Origin: Ancylobacter sonchi
Lineage (GTDB): Bacteria; Pseudomonadota; Alphaproteobacteria; Rhizobiales; Xanthobacteraceae
Assembly: GCF_018390695.1 (NCBI RefSeq)
Contig: NZ_JAHBGF010000020.1
Coordinates: forward strand, 496,001-560,000
Direction of reading: 5' to 3'
DNA: 64,000 bases
A program made the position numbers and the translations under genes. Shown piece by piece: positions 1-7,640 of the stretch. The notes beneath the pieces are model-generated. The model searched no databases. It saw only the letters and a list, made by a program, of their open reading frames with translations, and was not told the origin of the DNA. Position 1 is the first letter of the stretch; the number at the start of each line of letters is the position of its first letter.

Positions 1-281
1 ACGGCCGCACATGGGTCAAGACCTCCGGCGTCTACGAGACCTCGCGCATCGGCACGCCCGATTATCCGGACGTCGCCGCGCTCGCCCGCGCGCTGATCGC
101 CCACGCACCGGAGCGCTGCGTGTTCGCGACCAACTGGCCGCATCCCTCGAAGCCGGGCAATCCGCCGGACGACGCCCGTCTGGTCGACCTGTTCCGCGAG
201 TGGTGCGGCAGCGACGCCGTGGCCGGTCGGATCATGGTCGACAACGCGGCGGAACTGTACGATTTTCCGTCTCCTATCTGA
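1..281 (+). CDS. Amidohydrolase family protein (3' end only)
   Basis: Partial gene whose 5' end lies outside the window. The reading frame ending in TGA at 279-281 gives about 92 residues. They include the pattern ATNWPHP followed by a C-terminal VDNAAELYDF, which is typical of the end of the TIM-barrel amidohydrolase-2 family (metal-dependent hydrolases related to 2-pyrone-4,6-dicarboxylate lactonase). The substrate cannot be told from this fragment. The next gene starts 16 bases downstream on the same strand, so the two are probably co-transcribed. Confidence 0.75.
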   Translation, partial: GRTWVKTSGVYETSRIGTPDYPDVAALARALIAHAPERCVFATNWPHPSKPGNPPDDARLVDLFREWCGSDAVAGRIMVDNAAELYDFPSPI

Positions 282-297
282 ACAGGGTGTTCGTCAC

Positions 298-1902
298 GTG
301 ATCTCGACCCGCCGCGCCGACTTCTTCGGCCCCTCCCGCCCGACCGTGTTCGCACGCGATGCCGCCATCGCCACGTCGCACCCGCTTGCCACGGCGGCGG
401 GGCTGGAGATTCTCCAGGCGGGCGGCAACGCCATGGACGCGGCGCTGGCCGCGGTGGCGACGCAATGCGTGGTCGAGCCGGCGATGACCGGCATCGGCGG
501 CGACTGCTTCGTGCTCTACGCGCCGAAGGGCAAGCCGACCGTGGCGATGAACGGCAGCGGCCGCGCCCCGGCGGCGGCGAGCGTCGAGGCGCTGAAGGCC
601 GCCGGCCTCACCGATGAGATCCCGCGTACCAGCGCCCATGCCGTCACCGTTCCCGGCGCCGTCTCGGCCTGGACGAAGCTGCATGCCGACTATGGCAGCC
701 TGCCGCTCGACCGGCTGTTCGCGCGCGCCGTCGACTATGCCGAGAACGGCTATCCGATCGCCCAGCGCGTCGCCTTCGACTGGCTGGACGAGGCGCCGCT
801 GCTGGCGCAGGACGAGAATGCCAGCGCCTTCTTCCTGCCCGGCGGCAAGCCGCTGCTGGCCGGCCAGCGCCATGCCCAGCCGCTGCTCGGCCGGCGCCTG
901 CGCGACATCGCCGGCCGGGGCGCGGCCGCCTTCTACGAGGGCGAGACCGCCGAGTCGCTGGTGCGCTATCTCAAGGGGCTCGGCGGGCTGCACACGCTCG
1001 AGGATTTCGCGGCGATGACGGACGGCGCGTTCTACACGACGCCGATCTCCACCGACTATCGCGGCCTCACCATCGAGGAATGCCCGCCCAACGGGCAGGG
1101 CCTCGCCGCGCTGATGCTGCTCAACATCCTGCGGGAATTCGACCTCGGCGAGGGACTGTCGCTCGCCGACCGGGTCCATCTGCATGCCGAGGCGACCAAG
1201 CTCGTCTATCACAACCGCGACGCGCTGCTGGGCGATCCCTCGGCGATGACCGTGGCGGTGGAAACGCTGCTGGCGCCGGAGACCGCCCGGCGCCTCGCCG
1301 CCCATATCGACATGGGCCGCGCGCAGCCGCCGGTCTACTGGGACGAGCCGGAGCATGCCGACACGGTCTATCTCTGCGCCGTCGACCGCGACGGCAACAT
1401 GGTGTCGTTCATCAACTCGATCTTCCACGCCTTCGGCTCGACGCGGATCGATCCGGCGACCGGCGTGCTCTTGCATTCGCGCGGCAGCTCGTTCCGGCTG
1501 ATCGAGGGCCACCCCAACGCCATCGCGCCCGGCAAGCGGCCGATGCACACCATCATTCCCGGCCTGCTGCGCCGGGAGGGCGAGGCGGTCGGCGTGTTCG
1601 GCGTCATGGGCGGCCAGTACCAGGCCGCCGGCCAGGCGGCGCTGATCTCCGGCCTGCTCGATCGCGGGCTCGATCCGCAGGTCGCCATCGACGCGCCGCG
1701 CTCCTTCGCCTTCAATGGCGAGCTGGAGCTGGAGCCGACCTATCCGGAAGCGGTGCTGGCCGACCTCGCCGGGCGCGGCCACCGCGTCAAGGCCGCCATC
1801 GAGCCGATCGGCGGCGCCCAGCTGATCGTCCGCGGTGGCGAGAGCGACCTGCTGCTCGCGGCGTCCGATCCCCGCAAGGACGGTTGCGCCCTAGGCATCT
1901 GA
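298..1902 (+). CDS. Gamma-glutamyltransferase-like amidohydrolase
   Basis: 534-residue Ntn-hydrolase of the gamma-glutamyltranspeptidase family, normally an autoprocessed two-subunit enzyme hydrolysing or transferring gamma-glutamyl or similar amides. The N-terminal GGNAMDAALAA and GIGGDCF motifs and the C-terminal GKRPMHTIIP region place it in the family. The likely processing nucleophile is Thr356 in DTVYLCAVDRDGN, giving subunits of about 355 and 179 residues. The serine pair that forms the oxyanion hole in classical enzymes (KRPLSSM) is His-Thr here, which suggests a divergent, YwrD-like acylase branch. No signal peptide is evident, so it is probably cytoplasmic. The start is GTG with AGGGTG about 10 bases upstream. 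The exact substrate is unknown. Confidence 0.88.
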   Translation: MISTRRADFFGPSRPTVFARDAAIATSHPLATAAGLEILQAGGNAMDAALAAVATQCVVEPAMTGIGGDCFVLYAPKGKPTVAMNGSGRAPAAASVEALKAAGLTDEIPRTSAHAVTVPGAVSAWTKLHADYGSLPLDRLFARAVDYAENGYPIAQRVAFDWLDEAPLLAQDENASAFFLPGGKPLLAGQRHAQPLLGRRLRDIAGRGAAAFYEGETAESLVRYLKGLGGLHTLEDFAAMTDGAFYTTPISTDYRGLTIEECPPNGQGLAALMLLNILREFDLGEGLSLADRVHLHAEATKLVYHNRDALLGDPSAMTVAVETLLAPETARRLAAHIDMGRAQPPVYWDEPEHADTVYLCAVDRDGNMVSFINSIFHAFGSTRIDPATGVLLHSRGSSFRLIEGHPNAIAPGKRPMHTIIPGLLRREGEAVGVFGVMGGQYQAAGQAALISGLLDRGLDPQVAIDAPRSFAFNGELELEPTYPEAVLADLAGRGHRVKAAIEPIGGAQLIVRGGESDLLLAASDPRKDGCALGI

Positions 1903-1924
1903 TCCGGGGTCGCGTCGCCTGAGG

Positions 1925-1949
1925 CCCGGCCGGCAGCGCTCCGGCCGGG
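1925..1949. terminator. GC-rich hairpin between convergent genes
   Basis: Perfect 9-bp stem CCCGGCCGG / CCGGCCGGG with a 7-base loop, 23 bases after the stop of the gamma-glutamyltransferase-like gene and before the convergent acetyltransferase gene. There is no T-run on either side, so it is only a possible transcript end or RNA-stabilising hairpin. Confidence 0.4.
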
Positions 1950-1986
1950 AGGCGGTCGTCTCGACCCCAATCGGCCGGCCGCCCGG

Positions 1987-2040
1987 CTAGAGTCCTTTCC
2001 GATCAGGTGGAAGCACCGGATCGATAGGAACATGCTCTAG
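1987..2040. repeat. RIME-type palindromic repeat
   Basis: 54-base imperfect palindrome bounded by CTAGAG and CTCTAG, with nested complementary blocks TTCC/GGAA, GATC/GATC and GGTG/CACC around a GAAG loop. It resembles the dispersed palindromes of Hyphomicrobiales genomes (core like TTCCGATCAGGTGGAA). It lies in a convergent intergenic space, and its right arm supplies the TAG stop codon of the downstream acetyltransferase gene (2037-2039). It is the only copy I found in this window. Confidence 0.65.
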
Positions 2041-2597
2041 CGGGTGGAAAGCGGCAGCGGCGGCGGGGGAGCGGTCGTGCCGGAGCCGAGCGAGCGCTGC
2101 ACCATCACGCTGTCCGCCCAGCGGTCGTAGCGATAGGCGACGCCCGGCAGCAGGCCGACGCGCGCGAAGTCGAACCGGGCATGCAGCTTCAGCGAGGCGG
2201 TGTTGTCGGCGTCGATATAGCCGATCATCTGCCGGAAGCCCGCCGCCGCGCAGGCGTCGATCAGCGCCCGCAGCAGCTGGCTGCCGATGCCCTCGCCGAC
2301 ATGCTGGTGATGCACATAGATCGAGTGCTTGACCGTGTAGCGATAGGCCGGTCGCTTGCGGAACAGCACCACATAGGCATAGCCCACCACCTCGTCGCCC
2401 CGGACGGCGGCGAGATGGGGAAAGCGCCGGTTCTTCAGGTTCTTGCGCCGCTCGCGCAGATCGTCCGGCTGCGGCGTGTCGCCCTCGTCCACCCCTTCCT
2501 CGATGCCGCGCCGGATGTGGCGGCGATAGATGGCCAGCATGGCGTCGACATCCGCATCCCGGGTCGGGCGGACGAGGACGGCGGTCTCCTGCTCCAT
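2037..2597 (-). CDS. GNAT N-acetyltransferase (phosphinothricin/methionine-sulfoximine type)
   Basis: 186-residue GNAT-fold acyltransferase. The core YRYTVKHSIYVHHQHVGEGI matches the YncA/MddA/Pat branch that acetylates the amino group of methionine sulfoximine, methionine sulfone or phosphinothricin. The acetyl-CoA loop is VGEGIGSQLL, and IGYIDADNTASLKLHARFDF is the usual third motif. The final 15 or so residues are Pro-rich and low complexity. The stop codon lies inside a RIME-type repeat, so the C-terminal tail may have been altered by insertion of that element. The neighbour on the same strand is the decarboxylase gene 23 bases upstream. Confidence 0.85.
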   Translation of the reverse strand: MEQETAVLVRPTRDADVDAMLAIYRRHIRRGIEEGVDEGDTPQPDDLRERRKNLKNRRFPHLAAVRGDEVVGYAYVVLFRKRPAYRYTVKHSIYVHHQHVGEGIGSQLLRALIDACAAAGFRQMIGYIDADNTASLKLHARFDFARVGLLPGVAYRYDRWADSVMVQRSLGSGTTAPPPPLPLSTR

Positions 2598-2620
2598 GAA
2601 CGATTCCGAATCCTCTGGGC

Positions 2621-4978
2621 CTATTCGGCGACTACGTAAGTATGCAGCCGCACGCGGCCGGATGCATCCGTCTCGCGGTAGACCCCCTGGATCTCCACCT
2701 CGAAGCCGGGAAACGTGTTGAAGCAGGCCTCGAACATCTTGAGATAGTCGATCATCGGCTGGGCGCGCTCGGTCAGGCGCTCGCCGGGCACGATGGTGGC
2801 GATGCCCGGCGGATAGACCACGAAGGGCGTCGTGGCGATGCGGCCGGCGAGAGAATCGATCGGCAGGTAGTCGACGTCGTTACGCACCAGCCGGCGCATC
2901 GCCTCATGCGGGGAAAGCGCGATCTGCGGCAGGTGGGCGGCCGAGAACTGCATCGCCTGCAGGGCGCTGACATTGGCGGCGCGGAAGAAGCGGTGCATCT
3001 CCCCGCACAGGTCGCGCAGCCGCACCCCGGCATAGCGGGCGGGCCGGCGGCGGAAGAATTCCGGGATCGCCTCCTCCAGCAGCACATTGTCGTCGTGCAG
3101 CTTCTTGAAGGCGACCAGCCCGCTGATCAGCGTGCTCGCCTTGCTGGCCTCGACGCCGGGCGTCAGCAGGAACAGCAGCGAGTTCAGGTCGTTCTTCTCG
3201 GCGACGATGCGGTTCTCGCGCAGATATTGCGCCACCACCGGCGCCGGGATGCCGTGCTCGGCATAGCTGCCGGTGGCGCGGTCGAAGCCGGGGGTGAGCA
3301 GGGTCAGCTTGTTGGGGTCGGTCATGGCGAAGCCCGGCTCCATGCCGGGAAAGCCGTGCCAGGCCGCGCCGGGCGCCAGCTGCCAGAAGGCGGGATCGGT
3401 GGCGAGCAGGTCGGTGGCGACGCTCTCCCACGGCACCTCATGCACGGCGCCGGGGCGCGAGGCATCCGGGATGGCGACGCGGTTGGGCACGAAGGGCTCG
3501 AAGAACCACCGCCGCTCGGGACGCTGCTCCTTCTCCTCGAACTCGCGGCGCACGGCGCGGATCTTCTTGCGCAGCTCGATGCCCAGCCGGATCGTGTCGT
3601 CCCACAGCACTTCGCCCGAGCGGCCCTTCATCATCTGCGCGCCGACGTCGAGCGAGGCGAACAGCGGGTAGAAGGGCGAGGTGGAGGCGTGCTGCATGAA
3701 GCTCTCGTTGAAGCGCCGGTGCTCCACCCGCCGCTTCTGGCCGCTGATGTGGCGGTCCTTCATGTGGATCTGCGAGGCCTGCGAGAAGCTCGCCAGCTGC
3801 TTGTGCGTCGACTGGGTGGCGATGATGCCCGGCGCCTCGGGCCCGAGCCCGGAGAGCCCCATGGCGAAGCGGCCGGCATAGAGCGGGTGGAACTTCATGA
3901 AGCCCGCCCAGGCCTCGTCGAACAGGATGTAGTCGCAGAGGTGGCCGATCCGCGCGAGGATCATCTCGGCATTGTGGATGGTGCCGTCATAGGTGCACTG
4001 CTCCACCACCGCGACGCGGAACGGGCGCGGCTTCTGCCACAGCTCGGGATCCTTCACCAGCGGATGGGTGCGGATCTGCTCGCGCAGGGCGGCCTCGTCC
4101 AGCGCGGCGACGTCCATCGGGCCGATCAGCCCATGGGCGTTGCGCGCGGTCGGCACATAGACAGGGATGCCGCCGGAGATCATCAGCGCGCCGTGATGGG
4201 CGGCCTTGTGGTTGTTGCGGTCGAACAGCACCAGGTCGCCATCGGTGACCAGCGCGGCGAGCGCCACCTTGTTGGAGGTGGAGGTGCCGTTGAGCACGAA
4301 ATAGGTCTTCTCGGCGCCGAAGATCTTCGCCGCCTCCTTCTGCGCCGCCAGCGCCGGGCCCTCATGGGTCAGGAGGTCGCCGAGGTCGAGCACCGAATTG
4401 TCGAGGTCGTCGCGGAACACCGCCTCGCCCAGATGTTCCATGAACACCCGGCCGATCGGGCTGCGCGAATAGAACACGCCGCCATTATGGCCGGGACAGG
4501 TCCAGAGCTGGTTGCCTTCCTCGGCATAGTCCACCAGCGCGCCGAAGAACGGCGTCTTCAGCGTCTCGGCATATTGCTTGAGCCGGCTGATCAGGTTCTT
4601 GGCGATGAAGGCGGGGGTCTCTTCGGCGAGGAAGACATAGCCGTCGATGAAGTCGAGCACCTCGACCGGCACGTCCTCGAAGCGCTTGCGGCGGATCAGC
4701 AGGATGATCGGGAAGTCGAGCCCGCGCCGGCGCATCAGGTTGATGAGGGCGGCGGTCTTGCCCTCCAGCCCCTTCTTGCCCCAGTCCACCATCATGCAGC
4801 CGATGGCGGCATCGGTCTGCACGGCGACCTCGGCTTCCTCCAGGTTGCGCGCCCGCACCACCTCGAAGCCGGAACGCTCGATCTCGGCGACGATCTGGTT
4901 GTAGCGGGCTCCTTCGAGGTCGTCCGCGTCGAAGGCGGGCGTCGCGAACAGGAAGTTGAAGCGCTTGAAATAGTCCAT
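2621..4978 (-). CDS. Orn/Lys/Arg decarboxylase (PLP-dependent)
   Basis: 785-residue fold-type I PLP decarboxylase with an N-terminal receiver-like wing domain (about residues 1-130), a central aminotransferase-like domain and a C-terminal domain. The pyridoxal lysine is Lys393 in the QSTHKQLASFSQ motif. Length and architecture fit bacterial inducible arginine, lysine or ornithine decarboxylases, which convert the amino acid to a diamine or agmatine plus CO2; arginine decarboxylase is the commonest assignment for this length. The ATG at 4978 (MDYFKRFNFLF) is preferred over an upstream in-frame Met because the extra 38 residues look like non-coding sequence. It may share a transcript with the acetyltransferase. 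Confidence 0.9.
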   Translation of the reverse strand: MDYFKRFNFLFATPAFDADDLEGARYNQIVAEIERSGFEVVRARNLEEAEVAVQTDAAIGCMMVDWGKKGLEGKTAALINLMRRRGLDFPIILLIRRKRFEDVPVEVLDFIDGYVFLAEETPAFIAKNLISRLKQYAETLKTPFFGALVDYAEEGNQLWTCPGHNGGVFYSRSPIGRVFMEHLGEAVFRDDLDNSVLDLGDLLTHEGPALAAQKEAAKIFGAEKTYFVLNGTSTSNKVALAALVTDGDLVLFDRNNHKAAHHGALMISGGIPVYVPTARNAHGLIGPMDVAALDEAALREQIRTHPLVKDPELWQKPRPFRVAVVEQCTYDGTIHNAEMILARIGHLCDYILFDEAWAGFMKFHPLYAGRFAMGLSGLGPEAPGIIATQSTHKQLASFSQASQIHMKDRHISGQKRRVEHRRFNESFMQHASTSPFYPLFASLDVGAQMMKGRSGEVLWDDTIRLGIELRKKIRAVRREFEEKEQRPERRWFFEPFVPNRVAIPDASRPGAVHEVPWESVATDLLATDPAFWQLAPGAAWHGFPGMEPGFAMTDPNKLTLLTPGFDRATGSYAEHGIPAPVVAQYLRENRIVAEKNDLNSLLFLLTPGVEASKASTLISGLVAFKKLHDDNVLLEEAIPEFFRRRPARYAGVRLRDLCGEMHRFFRAANVSALQAMQFSAAHLPQIALSPHEAMRRLVRNDVDYLPIDSLAGRIATTPFVVYPPGIATIVPGERLTERAQPMIDYLKMFEACFNTFPGFEVEIQGVYRETDASGRVRLHTYVVAE

Positions 4979-5140
4979 GCGGCACCCGGCTCCGATCCGA
5001 CAGTACCGCGAGATGTCCCATTCACCCCGTGACAAGATCGTGACGGCGCGTGGGTGCCGGAGCCCGGCATCGGCCGGGCCGGGTATCCGCACGGCCGGGC
5101 GTTCGCCGCCGGCATCCGGAGAGGGGATAACCCCCGCCGG

Positions 5141-6727
5141 TCAGGACCAGAAGGGTCTGGCGTCGGCGAAGAGCTGCCAGGTCTGCCGCAGCACGCTGGT
5201 CATTTCGATGCGGTCGCGCCCCTGCCAGCCGGTGACCGCGCCGATGGCCCGGTGGACCTGCGGGCTCGACGTGCTCGCCTCGATCTCGCGCAGCAGCGAT
5301 TGGGTTGTGGTGACGTCGTTGTCGATCCCGAGGACGTCCTGCAGCCGGGCCATCCGCTTCAGATATTTCTGGGCGATCTCGTCCTCGTCGAACAGCGGCA
5401 GGAAGAATTCGGCGGCGTAGCGCAGCTTCTTGAGGGTCAGCCGCAATTCGTGGCGGGCTTCCGGCTCCAGCCGGCGCAGATGCTGCCCCTGCTTCGTCGC
5501 CTTGCGGTTGAGGCGGCCGAGCGCCCGGCCGGCGAAGTGCTGCGCCGGCTGGGTCAGCACCGCCAGCGCGTCGATGCCGATGTCGTTGCGCCAGCTGCGC
5601 CGCTCGATCACCCGGCCGAGCGACAGCAGGAAATGGGTGCAGTCCGGGCTGAGCAGCGCCGCCCGCGCCGTCGCGTAGCCGGCCTCCCGCAGCGGGACGG
5701 TCGCCGTGCGGATGTCGGCGAAGTCGATGCCGGGCAGTGCCGCGCCTTCGATATCGGCGATGGTCGATATCTGGAAGACGTCCCAGTTGCGCGCCGGTCC
5801 CAGCGCCGAGGCCAGCATGCGGGCGCCGACGACCAGGCTCTGCAGCGCCGAGGCGGGGATTTCCCGCCCGAACACCGAGATCGCCGTCCGCAGGCGCCGG
5901 AGCGCGACCCGCAGCTGATGCACGCCTTCCGTCTCCTGCCCCAGCTCGGCCGCCACCAGATTGGCGATGATGTGCCGCTGGCAGGCCATCAGGGTCTTGG
6001 CGATCACCTCGTCGGCGATGTCGGTCGGCGCGACGCCGGAGGCGGGAGCCTTCGCGGCGCGGGGCCGCGTGCCGAAGGCGAGCGCATAGCCGCGTTCCGC
6101 CTTGCTCTGGGTACCGACGCGAAAGGTGCCGTGCTCCAGCAGCGACAAGGCGAGTTCGTAGAGCGCCCCGGCCTCGCCCGACTTCAGCTCCAGCTCGATC
6201 TCGCAGACCGGCTCGGTTCGCTCGCCGGCGATCAGCTCGCCCTCGTCGAAGGCGATCTCGATGACCGCGCCGCCGAACGGCACCGTCTTGGTGTGGCGGC
6301 GGATGCGGGTGGTGAAGACGGAGACGAGGTCGGCGGCCTGCAGCGTCTCGAACGGCGCGCCGAGATCGATGAGCGGCAGCGCGTCGAGCTGCGGCGCCAT
6401 GTCCGGCACCGTCGCCTCCAGCTCCGGCCGCTGCAGCGGGTTCGCCTGCGACGCCAGCTTCAGCGTCTGCACATGCTGCTTGCCGCTGCGCCGGACGCGG
6501 AACGAGCCGCCCCCGGCGGCGATCGCGGCGTCGGCCGTGTCGTAATAGGTGGCCTCCAGCCGCCGCACGATGCCCTTGGACGTCGCATGGCGGAGGATGA
6601 CGGGAGCCTCGACGAGCCGCGCAAGAGTGGCCGGATCGGTCAGCAGCTTGAGCTCGACCTCGCGATTTTCCGGCGCGGAGGCCTTGCCGTCCTCGTTCTG
6701 CTGCATCGTCGTACCGGTATCCGGCAT
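5141..6727 (-). CDS. CYTH and CHAD domain protein
   Basis: 528-residue two-domain protein. The N-terminal CYTH triphosphate tunnel domain (about 20-220) begins with the signature REVELKL (ExExK), used for metal-triphosphate binding in inorganic triphosphatases and adenylate cyclase type 2. The C-terminal CHAD domain (about 240-520) is a histidine-rich helical domain that binds polyphosphate; its helices carry repeated H/R/K pairs such as VHQLRVALRRLRT and RHELRLTLKKLRYA. Likely role is triphosphate hydrolysis linked to polyphosphate. The ATG at 6727 is preceded by GAGGAA at suitable spacing; an alternative ATG is at 6706. Confidence 0.9.
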   Translation of the reverse strand: MPDTGTTMQQNEDGKASAPENREVELKLLTDPATLARLVEAPVILRHATSKGIVRRLEATYYDTADAAIAAGGGSFRVRRSGKQHVQTLKLASQANPLQRPELEATVPDMAPQLDALPLIDLGAPFETLQAADLVSVFTTRIRRHTKTVPFGGAVIEIAFDEGELIAGERTEPVCEIELELKSGEAGALYELALSLLEHGTFRVGTQSKAERGYALAFGTRPRAAKAPASGVAPTDIADEVIAKTLMACQRHIIANLVAAELGQETEGVHQLRVALRRLRTAISVFGREIPASALQSLVVGARMLASALGPARNWDVFQISTIADIEGAALPGIDFADIRTATVPLREAGYATARAALLSPDCTHFLLSLGRVIERRSWRNDIGIDALAVLTQPAQHFAGRALGRLNRKATKQGQHLRRLEPEARHELRLTLKKLRYAAEFFLPLFDEDEIAQKYLKRMARLQDVLGIDNDVTTTQSLLREIEASTSSPQVHRAIGAVTGWQGRDRIEMTSVLRQTWQLFADARPFWS

Positions 6728-7064
6728 GTACCAACTTCCTCGTCCTGCCCGGTGCCGCCGCTTTCCCCAAGGGCAGATACGGGCCACCAATCTACGCTCC
6801 GTCCCAGCGATAGGCGTTCGGACTGTCATAAAAAAGTAGCAAAAGACCCGCAATGCACGGAAAGATCTACATTTCGTCGGATAAATAGAACGTCTCGACG
6901 ATACTCCGGGCGGCGGAAAACGCACCTGTGACTGGTGCCGGATACCGGAAAATCTACACAGCCGGCTATGTAAACTTCGCCTGGGTTGCCTTCCGGCGGT
7001 CAGGTTCATGCGCCCGGACATGGGGCGGCCTCGGCCGACAGCCAAGCCTGCGCGGGCGGTGGCG
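6728..7064. other. Gene-free stretch upstream of the CYTH-CHAD gene
   Basis: 337 bases less GC-rich than the surroundings, presumably holding the minus-strand promoter of the CYTH-CHAD gene. Two near-identical direct copies of GGAAA(G)ATCTACA lie at 6859-6871 and 6947-6958, 88 bases apart. I see no convincing open reading frame, terminator or structured RNA here. Confidence 0.4.
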
Positions 7065-7439
7065 TCAATCCCGGCGGGTCGCCCGGATGCCGCGCCAGCC
7101 GAGATGCAGCAGCGCGACGGCGCCCCACACGAGCAGCAGCAGGCCGCCGGCCGGCAAGGTGGCGAGCGTGAGCCAGCCGAGCACGCCCATGGTATAGAGC
7201 AACTCGCCGACATCGCGGCCACCGATGAGGCAGGGATGGACGCTGCCCTCGTCGAGGGCGCAGCCGGCCAGGTCGGCAACCAGGCCGGCAAGCAGGGCGC
7301 AGGCGAGGGGAGCCAGCGCGAGGGTCACGATACCGAGCAGGGACAGCACGTAGAGCCGGGCCACCCGGCGTCGGCGGGCGGGGCGAGGCTCCACTACCGG
7401 CGGAGGGGTTGTCTCCGGGTCACCGGGCGAAGGTTCCAT
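7065..7439 (-). CDS. Small membrane protein of unknown function
   Basis: 124 residues from the ATG at 7439 (MEPSPGDPETT). A polar Pro/Arg-rich N-terminus is followed by one hydrophobic segment (about 33-60) and, after a soluble loop, a second one (about 85-112), so it is a likely inner-membrane protein with two helices. The loop carries a distinctive pattern, CALDEGSVHPCLIGGRDVGE, with two cysteines that could form a disulfide or bind a ligand on the periplasmic side. The end is basic. I do not recognise a named family, and no operon partner is obvious. Confidence 0.6.
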   Translation of the reverse strand: MEPSPGDPETTPPPVVEPRPARRRRVARLYVLSLLGIVTLALAPLACALLAGLVADLAGCALDEGSVHPCLIGGRDVGELLYTMGVLGWLTLATLPAGGLLLLVWGAVALLHLGWRGIRATRRD

Positions 7440-7640
7440 CGCGTCCCGACCCCTGCGATCTGCTGGCCGGGACGAGACTAGCGCGGAACGGGCCTCCACG
7501 GGACGGGAATCGGTGGTGGGGTCGTTTCCGCTCCCGTTACGGCACGCGGAAGGATGGCCTGCGGGCCACGTCCGGCCACTCACGGCGCGGACGCGGCCTC
7601 GGGCAGGGGAGCGTCGGCAGGGCGGCGCTCCCCTGCCGCG

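Noticed and set aside
1351..1380. Loss of the catalytic threonine in the GGT-like protein
   Set aside because: At first DTVYLCAVD seemed to lack it, but the first Thr of the TTH motif is the nucleophile and it is retained as Thr356.
2642..5032. 796-residue plus-strand open frame opposite the decarboxylase
   Set aside because: No domains and His/Gln/Arg-rich; the opposite strand encodes a full PLP decarboxylase with the pyridoxal lysine.
6859..6958. Two direct repeats GGAAA(G)ATCTACA as operator sites
   Set aside because: Only two copies 88 bases apart, no dyad symmetry and no linked regulator; kept only as a note in the intergenic description.
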